DNA of 33,761 nucleotides from Planktothrix serta PCC 8927 (GTDB lineage Bacteria > Cyanobacteriota > Cyanobacteriia > Cyanobacteriales > Microcoleaceae), in the NCBI RefSeq assembly GCF_900010725.2, contig NZ_LR734879.1, positions 146,904 to 180,664 on the forward strand, written 5' to 3'. The position numbers and the translations under genes are program-made. The notes below the pieces were generated by a model. It was not told the DNA's origin. It saw only the letters and a list, made by a program, of their open reading frames with translations, and searched no databases. Each line of letters opens with the position of its first letter. Position 1 is the stretch's first letter. This document shows, piece by piece, positions 17,808-27,100 of this stretch.

Positions 17808-18601
17808 TATTCAGCCCTTAATAAAGCTTCTAGCGTTGTATATATTTCATCTCGAATTAATGAAGAATTTCGTTGCAAGAAATCTGCTAAATCATAGCCT
17901 AACACATTCTTGGAAAAAACAAACAGAGAATTTTGGCTAGTTCCTAATAACGTTCCGGTGATAATTGCTCCTCGGCTATTCCGATATCTTAAGACTAAAT
18001 CGGAATCAATTTGTGAGGAAAAGATAGCAAATACAGGTAAGTATCCATTAGCCCAAGCAACGGCAATATTATCAATATCAGCATTTTGTCTTTTACTATC
18101 TTTACTTTTATAACCTTGTCGAACTTCAAATACGGCTCCATTTGCAGGTGCAGGAACATTCAGAGATTGACTATAATTTGCTATCCATTGCGTAACTCTT
18201 TCTCTAACATCATAATTTTGAATTGCTGTTAATTCTAATCGAGCATCTAAGGATAACGTTCTTTCCTTATTATTTTTTGTCTGCACTGTGTAAGACCATA
18301 GAACATCTTTTGGATCATCATAATTGGCTTGATCAATAATAATCTGTCGAAATAAACTTTCACAACCTCTCCCAATTTGTCGATAAATAGAAGTCATTCC
18401 CCCCGCAGCTTTATGAGCAGCATACATTAAATCTGAATTCAGACCAATCCATGAATAAAATGGATCTGAACCATATAATGATAGAAATCCCGCCAAATCT
18501 AATCCTTCTTCTCGATTTCCTAATCCAAATTTAGGTTTATATCGCCTACAAACTTTAATCGGATCTAAAAACCGCTTCAGATAAAGGTTTTCGTCAGTCA
18601 C
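17807..18601 (-). CDS. Probable Type II restriction endonuclease
   Basis: It is assigned mainly by context: it lies immediately upstream of, and overlaps, the DNA methyltransferase. As called here it has 264 residues, starting at GTG 18601 (MTDENLYLKRFLDPI). The frame stays open upstream to a TTG at 18730, which would add 43 mostly hydrophobic residues and leave 19 bp to the divergent gene at 18750; I consider that unlikely. A candidate nuclease core lies around FEVRQGYKSKDSKRQ (residues about 158-172 here), with Glu159, Lys165, Lys167 and Asp168 as possible metal and catalytic residues of a PD-(D/E)XK-like fold. Another marked block is YAAHKAAGGMTSIYRQIG. I do not recognise a named family or recognition site. 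Confidence 0.75.
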   Translation of the reverse strand: MTDENLYLKRFLDPIKVCRRYKPKFGLGNREEGLDLAGFLSLYGSDPFYSWIGLNSDLMYAAHKAAGGMTSIYRQIGRGCESLFRQIIIDQANYDDPKDVLWSYTVQTKNNKERTLSLDARLELTAIQNYDVRERVTQWIANYSQSLNVPAPANGAVFEVRQGYKSKDSKRQNADIDNIAVAWANGYLPVFAIFSSQIDSDLVLRYRNSRGAIITGTLLGTSQNSLFVFSKNVLGYDLADFLQRNSSLIRDEIYTTLEALLRAE

Positions 18602-18749
18602 GGTAAATTTTATAAGTTTAGTTTGTCTCAATTGAGTATACAACAAGGTGTAAATTAAGAATAATGTTACAAAGATCTCAACATAGAAGCGTTTACCATT
18701 AAACGGATCTACAATAGAAACAGTTAACAAGCCGAGAGGTTATCTCATT

Positions 18750-21113
18750 ATGCCTCAAACCATTAAAAATCAACCCAGTGGGTTATATATTCAAACCCCT
18801 GACCAACAATCGATCGCTTTTCCCCTCAAACATACGAATGTTAGTGCTAAAATTGCGGGGAATCTGTCACGGGTGGAAGTTACCCAGAGTTTTGAAAATC
18901 CCTTTACAACAACTTTAGAAGCGGTTTATATTTTCCCTTTACCCGATGAAGCTGCTGTTGATGAAATGTTAATTCGGATTGGCGATCGCACTCTTAAAGG
19001 TAACATTAAAAAACGCGAAGAAGCCCAACAAATTTATGAACAAGCGAAACAAGAAGGACGCACCGCCGGACTGTTAGAACAAGAACGGGATAATATTTTT
19101 ACTCAATCTTTGGCTAATATTAAACCCGGTGAACAAATTGATGTGATTATTCGCTATTCCGATAGCTTGAAATTTACCGGGGGAAACTATGAATTTGTGT
19201 TTCCGATGGTGGTTGGCCCCCGTTATATTCCGGGGGTTGGGATTGAAGATCCCAGTGGTGGGGGGACTGCGATCGCACCCATGACCCAAAATCAAGATAC
19301 GGATTTAGTTCCTGATGCGTCTCGTTTAAATGCGCCGATTTTGCCAGAGGGGATGCGATCGCGTCATGATATTAATATAACGGTTGAAATTGATGCGGGT
19401 GTGCCGATTCAGAAGATTAATTCTCCCTCCCATCAACTTCAGATTGACCATACCGGACAAAATGCCCGCATCACCTTAGCAGAGGGAGATACCATCCCCA
19501 ATAAAGACTTGATGTTGCGGTATCAGGTGGCCGGGGAACAAACTCAAACAACGGTTTTAACCCAAAACGATGAACGGGGGGGACATTTTGCCGTTTATTT
19601 AATTCCAGCGATTAAGTATGCTGTGGATCAAATTGTTGCGAAAGATGTGGTTTTTCTGATCGATACTTCGGGTTCTCAAGACGGTATGCCACTGATGCAA
19701 TGTCAGGAATTGATGCGACAGTTTATTAATGGCTTGAATCCTGACGACACCTTTAGTATTATTGATTTTGCCAATACCACGCAACAGTTGTCTGCGCTTC
19801 CGTTGGCGAACACCCCCCAAAATCGCGCCCAAGCGTTGCAGTATATTAATCACTTAAATGCGGATGGGGGTACGGAACTCTTACGGGGAATTCAGGCGGT
19901 TTTGAACTTCCCGGTGGCGGATGTGGGGCGGTTGCGGACGGTGGTGTTGTTGACGGATGGCTATATTGGTAATGAAAATCAAATTCTGGCGGAAGTGCAA
20001 CAACATCTCAAACCCGGAAACCGCCTGCATAGTTTTGGGGTAGGGAGTTCGGTTAATCGCTTTTTGATCAACCGCATTGCTGAGTTGGGCCGGGGGATTT
20101 CTCGGATTATTCGCCATGATGAAGCTGTAGAACCCGTTGTACAACAGTTTTTTACTCAGATTAATAACCCCGTTTTAACCAATATTCAGGTATCTTGGCA
20201 AGGAAAGGGAGAAAACCCTGTTATTTATCCGACTTTAGCACCGGATTTATTTGCGGAACAACCCTTAGTGTTATTTGGCAAGAAACCCGATGGCAATTCT
20301 GGCGTTTTGGAGATTCAGGGGTCTGCTGCGGGTGGAACGTCCTATCAACAGCGTTTTAACTTGAATTTTGAATCTGGGGGAAATCCGGCGGTGGCTCAAT
20401 TGTGGGGACGCTCTCGAATTAAGGCGTTGATGAATCAGATGGTGCAAGGGGATACCAAGGCGGGAGTGGAGGCGGTAACGGAAACGGCTCTCACTTATCA
20501 GTTATTATCTCAGTATACGGCGTTTGTGGCGGTGAGTGATGATGTGCGGGTCAATCCGAGTGAGGCTTCGGTGTCGGTGCAAGTCCCTGTGGAAATGCCG
20601 GAAGCGGTCAGTTATGAGGGAATGTATGGTGGCTATGGTTCCTTGGGTTCCTTGCTTCAGGCTCCATCGGCTCCATCGGCTCCAGCGACTCGTTCTATGT
20701 TCCGTCGAGGGATGGAAATGATGCGAGGCTTCAAGATGAATGACAGTTCTGCGCTTTCAGAGCCAACAGAGATGGATGCTTTTTTCGAGGAAGGCGTATT
20801 TTTAGAATTTGAACCTCCATCTCCTATTTTAACGTCTTTAGAGATAGTGAGCGCGACGGGATTAGATCAAGAAGCGATCGCTTTTTTAACTCAACATTTA
20901 CAATCAATTAAAATTCCAACGGGAATTAACGGTAATTTGGTGTTTGAGTTAAAGATTAATAAAGGACGGGTTAAACAGGTGATTTTAGATGAAGAAAAGT
21001 CTACTATTCAGGACGCTAAAATCATTGAATTAATTCGGCGATCGCTCTTAACTTGGAAACCTGTTCAAACTAACCCGATAACTGTTGTTTTAACTTTGAA
21101 AATTGACTTTTAA
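18750..21113 (+). CDS. VIT and von Willebrand A domain protein
   Basis: A 787-residue protein resembling the heavy chains of inter-alpha-trypsin inhibitor. A VIT domain fills about 8-150 (VEVTQSFENPFTTTLEAVYI, FPLPDEAAVDEM). The vWA domain is about 300-460 with an intact metal-ion site DTSGS at 305-309, GGTEL and LLTDGYIG. A Gly/Ser/Ala/Pro linker with APSAPSAPA follows. The last roughly 90 residues (VFELKINKGRVKQVILDEEK onward) resemble the C-terminal beta domain seen in TonB or AgmX-type proteins. No signal peptide is visible, so location is uncertain. vWA domains bind protein ligands through Mg2+. GAGAGG before the ATG may be the ribosome site. The gene converges on the giant exoprotein gene with 48 bp between stops; any functional link is speculation. 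Confidence 0.9.
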   Translation: MPQTIKNQPSGLYIQTPDQQSIAFPLKHTNVSAKIAGNLSRVEVTQSFENPFTTTLEAVYIFPLPDEAAVDEMLIRIGDRTLKGNIKKREEAQQIYEQAKQEGRTAGLLEQERDNIFTQSLANIKPGEQIDVIIRYSDSLKFTGGNYEFVFPMVVGPRYIPGVGIEDPSGGGTAIAPMTQNQDTDLVPDASRLNAPILPEGMRSRHDINITVEIDAGVPIQKINSPSHQLQIDHTGQNARITLAEGDTIPNKDLMLRYQVAGEQTQTTVLTQNDERGGHFAVYLIPAIKYAVDQIVAKDVVFLIDTSGSQDGMPLMQCQELMRQFINGLNPDDTFSIIDFANTTQQLSALPLANTPQNRAQALQYINHLNADGGTELLRGIQAVLNFPVADVGRLRTVVLLTDGYIGNENQILAEVQQHLKPGNRLHSFGVGSSVNRFLINRIAELGRGISRIIRHDEAVEPVVQQFFTQINNPVLTNIQVSWQGKGENPVIYPTLAPDLFAEQPLVLFGKKPDGNSGVLEIQGSAAGGTSYQQRFNLNFESGGNPAVAQLWGRSRIKALMNQMVQGDTKAGVEAVTETALTYQLLSQYTAFVAVSDDVRVNPSEASVSVQVPVEMPEAVSYEGMYGGYGSLGSLLQAPSAPSAPATRSMFRRGMEMMRGFKMNDSSALSEPTEMDAFFEEGVFLEFEPPSPILTSLEIVSATGLDQEAIAFLTQHLQSIKIPTGINGNLVFELKINKGRVKQVILDEEKSTIQDAKIIELIRRSLLTWKPVQTNPITVVLTLKIDF

Positions 21114-21116
21114 CTG

Positions 21117-21148
21117 TTGGTGCGTGCGCTGTCGCTTACGCACCCTAC
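21117..21148. repeat. Dispersed hairpin repeat at a convergent gene junction, copy 2
   Basis: GGTGCGT (21119-21125) and ACGCACC (21138-21144) with the same flanking TTG and CTAC as the copy at 15973. It fills most of the 48 bp between the VIT/vWA stop and the exoprotein stop. Confidence 0.7.
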
Positions 21149-21161
21149 AACTGATAACTGA

Positions 21162-24100
21162 TTACCAGGGACTTCCAATCATGGTAAATCCTGACCAATA
21201 ATAGGGATGGGATAGGGTTGTAATATTGCTTCCTGCGAGATCAGAAGGAAGAGGAATTGTGTCAAAGGTGGTAATTAATTGATCATTTTCCAGGCGAGTT
21301 CTTTCTTGAATCATGTTAATTTGGGCATTTTGTAATGCGATCGCTTTAATGGGAGCTTGTCTTAAATCTTGATAAAATTCACTCATTAATCCTAACGTTC
21401 CTTGGTCGCTCACATACCATAAACTCGCTAAGGCTGATTTAACTCCCGCTTGCACCGCTAACCCGGCAAATCCTAATTCTGAACGCCGATCTCCTAATGC
21501 TGTTCGACAAGCACTTAAGGTTAATAATTCTACCGTTGGATTATCAAAATTTAAGCTGGGTAGTTCTGTAATGGGTAATTTTTCATTCCATAATTGAATA
21601 TAAGAATTACTCGGAGATCCCGGTTTAAAATCAGCGTGGGTGGCTAAATGAATGACTTCAAAATCGGATAAACGACGTTGGGATTTTAAATTTTCGAGGG
21701 TGAATCGTTCGTTTAAAAATTCTTCACCGGGCCAAAGATTAATAATATTTTCTAATTCGATGGGAACCGCAGGTAAAGGGTTTTGTTGTTGAAATTGACT
21801 GGCTCCCATTGCTAAGACTTCGGCTTGACCAATGGCTTGATACCGAAAGTCAATTAAGCTGGTACTGGGAATTAAACTAATCGCATATTTTTCGACTAAA
21901 AATTGTTGACCATCCCATAATGCAGCGATGGGTAAACTGCGTAAACCAGGGTCAAGGGAAAAAAGAATCGTAGAAACCCCTAATTTTTGTAAATCATTTG
22001 CTATGGGTTGAATCATCCATTCATAGAGTTGTTGAGCAGATGCTTGATAACTCACAGTATTACGTTTTCGGGGGTTGGTAATTTCGGTTTGTAGGTCTCG
22101 AACAACGGGGAATAATTTTTCTCGTGTCGCTTCAGGAACACTATGGTGTAAAGGTTCACCGGAGGAGGGAACAACAATTATTTCTAATTGATTCTCACGG
22201 GAAACAATATATACAATCGCATAAACTTGTTGGGTTTTTAATTCAAGTTCTTTTAAAAATTGCTGAACTTCTAAACGGTTTAATAAATTGGATTGAACTC
22301 CTAAATGTTGTTGAAATTCTTGATTTCTTAACTGTTCTAAAAGTAGAATACTAGAGTCTAAATTATTCGATTGAAAAGCGACTTCTGTAGTTGATAACAG
22401 TTCTTGAGGAAAGGAAGAATTAGTGGGATTATTGATAAATTCAGGCGTAATTTTATCTTGTTTTTCTTCTGAGTTTGGAGGAATTGATATATTTTGTTGA
22501 ATAATAACTCCGGTATTCCCCTGGGTGGGATTTTCATTGGGGGGAATATTCGGTGGTGCATCATCAGTTTGAATTGCAATATTTCCTAATGTAAATGAAC
22601 CCTCAAAGCTTTGGGGTGGAAGAATGCTAAAATCACCCGTTGTAATGGCGGCGGCGGTTCCATTGACAGTTAAGTTACCTCCGATTTCAAAGGTAGCAAC
22701 AGGGGGATTGAGTGGCCCGCCAGCGTGGCGAATGGTGATGGAACCGCTACCCAGACGGCCAGCAGTGGAGATACTGGCGGTTCCGGTTGGGGAAAATGGG
22801 GTGGGGAAGGAATTAGTAGCACGGAAGTAGCCTTGAGTTGATTCAACAAAAACGTTACCGCCACGACCATTGGCGGATTCAGCATTAATATATTCGACTT
22901 GTACATCGTTGATGGGGTCGAGGAAGACGTTACCCGCTTGGGTTTGGCCTTGGGTGTCAATTTGTCCGGCGGTTATGCTGGTTTCTGCATTGACAGTAAC
23001 GTTACCTCCAGTCAAGCCTGATGTCAGTATATTCCCGGTTGTAACGGTTCCAGTGGGACTACTTAGGGAAATATCCCCACTCTGACCATTGGGGGATGAG
23101 CTATTCAGGCTATTAGTGGTAATATTTCCCTGGGGGGTATTTAGGGTAATATCCCCACCGTTAAGATTAGAAGATGAAGTATTGAGGGAATTAACCGTAA
23201 TATTCCCGTTGCGACTGTTGAGTGTGATACCCTCAGCAACCGTAATATCACGGGTGTTAATGTCGTTAGTGGCTGTAATTACAACCGTATTATTACTGAG
23301 GGTATTGGCATTGAGGTTGACAATATTACTCGCGTTAATATTAAGTCCCCCTGACCCTACCGTAATAGGTGCATTTGCTTGAACGGTTCTGGCCGTAATC
23401 TCTAAACCGTTGAGGGGAGATTCGTTATTGAAAGTATCTAAATTAACATCATTATTTCCGGTATTAAGGGTTAAATTCCCTTGTCCGGTTAGGGTTGAGC
23501 CGAGAAAGTTAATCGCTCCGTTGCCAATACTGGTGTCTAATGTTACTGAATTACTCTCAATGTTTACGGTATTTACGGAAGAAAAATCAAGTCCACTGGC
23601 GGTGTAGATATCGCCAAACAGGTTAACGGCGTTTGCTTGTTGAAAAATTAATCCGCTTACGGGGTTATTATTATTACCAATAGTATTGAGAGAAATGGTT
23701 CCGCTTCCTGCATTTAGCGTTAGGGTTTGGGAACCTGTTATCGGACTATTATTAAATAGAATATCGCCATTATTTCCCGTCGTATTAATACTGATATTAT
23801 TGGCGAGTTGGGTTCCTCCTGAAGCATTACTAAAATCAACAATATTATTAACAGTTAAATTGCCTTGTAAGGTGGTGAGTCCGGTCGTATTCACCTGTAA
23901 ACTAGAGAGGGGGTTACTATCACCAACCGTTGAGAACGTAAGATTACCACTTCCAGCGTTAACAGTTAAATTACTATTACCATTAACAGGAAAATTAAAA
24001 CTAATATTTCCACTGCTATTTGTACCGAATGAAGTTAGGGTAATATTAGGGGATGCAAGTTGAACGGGACTATTATATTGTTGTTGACTTCCAGCACCAT

Positions 24101-27100
24101 TACTCGCAGAGGTATTGATATCATTATTTAAAATAATCGGATTATTTTGAGTATTGATATTCAGGGTTCCGGCTTGACCGTTATTGGTACTGGTATTAAC
24201 GCCGCCTAAGTTGAGAGTTCCTGGGGTATTAATAGTAATAGCACCGCCATTATTTTCGGAACTGGTATTCAGCGTTCCGGGGTTTGTTGTAATATTGCCA
24301 TTAGAACTATTTAGGGTAATAGGTTGACCGTTAGTGGTGATATTTCCCGTTACAATATTATTCGTTGCGGTAATTTCAACTTCACTGCTATTTGTGGTTG
24401 TAATATCTTGGGGAAGGGTGACAGCATCACTGGAATTAATGATAAAATCTCCGGTATTAACGGTAATGGGAGAGGTGCTATTAACGCTTCCCGCAGTAAT
24501 ATCTAATCCGCCAACGGTTACGCTATTATTAAATTGGATATTTGCGGTTCCCGCTTGTAGGGTTAACCCGTTATTATCAGCAGGAATACTGTTAACCGTA
24601 TTGTTAAAGGTAATATTACCACTTCCCGATGTTCCCGAAGTGTTGATATTAACAGGTTGATTGATTTCAACGGGGTTATTAAAGGTTAAATTACTCCCGT
24701 TTCCGTTATTTCCAGAATTATTAATATCTCCGGTTAACGCAATAGTTTCACCGCTAACGCTTAGGGTTCCCGCTTGGTTGGTTTGGGTACTGGTATTAAT
24801 TTCACCGAGAGAGACGCTTGCGGTTGTTGTAATATTAACATCACCGCCATTACTATTATTTGAACTGCTATTTAAGGTTCCTGAACTGCTATCAATATTT
24901 CCGGTATTACTATTGAGGTTAATTTCTTGACCTTGGGTTGTTAAGTCGGCTGTGGTGATATTATTTTCAGCATTAATATTAATCGTTCCGGTATTGGTAG
25001 CGGTGATAGGTTCAGTTAAATTAACAGTTCCACTACTATTAAGATTAACGCCTCCTGCTTCAACAGTAATATTAGCGTTACTATTAATATCTCCACTGTT
25101 AACCTCTAAGCTATTTAGGGTATTCGTTCCTCCAATAGTTTCATTAACGCTAACCGTTCCCGTCCCGGCTTGAAGGGTTAAATTAGAATTTCCTGGCGTA
25201 TTACTATCAACGGTATTATTAAAGGTAACATCTCCACTTTTTGCGGTTCCTGATGTGGTTAAAGTTACGGTATCCGCATCTAAAATAACCGGAGAATTAA
25301 AGGTAATATTATTACCCGAACCGATAGTCGCAGAGGTATCAATATTATTGGTTAACGTGATACTATTTCCGGCGAGAGTTAGAGTTCCGGCTTGAGAAGT
25401 TCCTAAATTAGATTCAGTTCGGGTATTAATTGCACCAACGCTTAAATTTTGAGCCGCATTCAGGTTAATTTCTCCTCCATCTTCGGTTGTGGAACTACTA
25501 TTGAGGATACCCGCAGTTGTATTAATATTTCCCGTATTACTGGTGAGCGCAATTCGTTCTCCATTGCTAATAATATCCGTTGTCGTAATGTCTCCCTCGG
25601 CGACAACATCAACGGGACTATTATTATTTGTTGTCACCGTATCGTTAAAGGTAACATCTTCCGTTGCGGTAATATTAATTGCGCCATTATCAACGGTAAC
25701 AGTAGACTGAGTAACAACATTTCCGCTATTTATGGTTAAAGTTTGTAGAGGAACGCTATCGCCGACCGCTTGATTAAAATTAACATCTCCCTCTCCCGTT
25801 TGTAGAGTTAAACTATTACTCCCAGAATTATTATCACGACCTCCATTTACGGTTCCATTAAAGGTAACATTACCACTCCTATTATTTCCCGTTGTTGTTA
25901 TCGTTACGTTATCTTGAGGAAGGATAACATTGGTATTAAAATTCACTTCACTTCCCTGACCTTCACTCGCAGAAGTATTAATATCCCCCGTTAAACTAAT
26001 GCTATTATTTCCCGATGTAATATCCAGGGTTCCTGCTTGACTATTAGTAGAACTAGAGGCGGTACTGGTATTAATTTCTCCTAAAATAACTGTCCCCGAT
26101 GCGTTAATAATTTGGTTTCCCCCATTATCATTTGTAGACTGACTTTCTAAAATCCCATTTTGAGTATTAATATCACCGTTACTACTGGTTAACGTTATGG
26201 TTTCACCCTCAGTAATAATATCCTGAGTTGTAATATTTCCCGTCGCTAAAATATTGACAATACCGCCATCAGTCGCTAAAATATCCGCTAAGTTTACCTC
26301 TCCACTGGCATTAATAGTTAACCCAGAAGTCGTAATATTAATTGGTGCAATACTATTAATATTACCTCCCGTAACTGTTAAACCATTGAGGGGGGTAATA
26401 TTCCCGACACTATCATTAAAACTAACTGTTCCCGTTCCTGCTTGTAGAATTAAACTATTACTTCCCGATAGGGTTCCATTAACAGTATTATTAAAAATAA
26501 TATCCCCACTACTTGTACTCCCTGCGGTGTTAAATGTAGTAGTTGGTTGGGTGAGTTGCACAGGTGCAGAAATCGTAATATTATTTCCCTGACCTGTGGT
26601 TGCGGAAGCATTAATATTATTAGTGATAGTAACTGTATTATTAGCAGAAGTCAGGGTAACACTTCCCGCTTGGGTATTACCAGAATTCGCGGTTGTACTG
26701 GAATTAATACTCGCAATGTTAATATTACCCGCCGCATCAATAGTAACAATTCCGCCATCCCCAACAGCCGAACTACTATCGAGGGTTCCAAAACTACTAT
26801 TAACACTTCCTTCGCTACTTTGGAGATTAATTTCACCGCCTGAATTTGTTAAGGAACTGATGAATAAATTCTGATTTCCAGATATTGTAATCCTTCCTGA
26901 ACCTGTCGTTGTAATTGGGGTATTTTCTCCGATGATAACACTGGTTGTATTCTCACCATTATTGACACCATCGATTAAAATTGACCCCGTATTGGTTTGA
27001 ATTTGACTACCCTGAAAAATTCCTATCCCTTCACTATCGGGAACCGCAGCACTGCGACCTTGTAAATTAATATCCCCACTGCTTAAACTATTAATTTGTG

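Noticed and set aside
18602-18730. N-terminal hydrophobic segment of the restriction protein as a membrane anchor
   Set aside because: It depends on a TTG start only 19 bp from a divergent gene, and restriction enzymes are soluble; more likely untranslated leader or promoter DNA.
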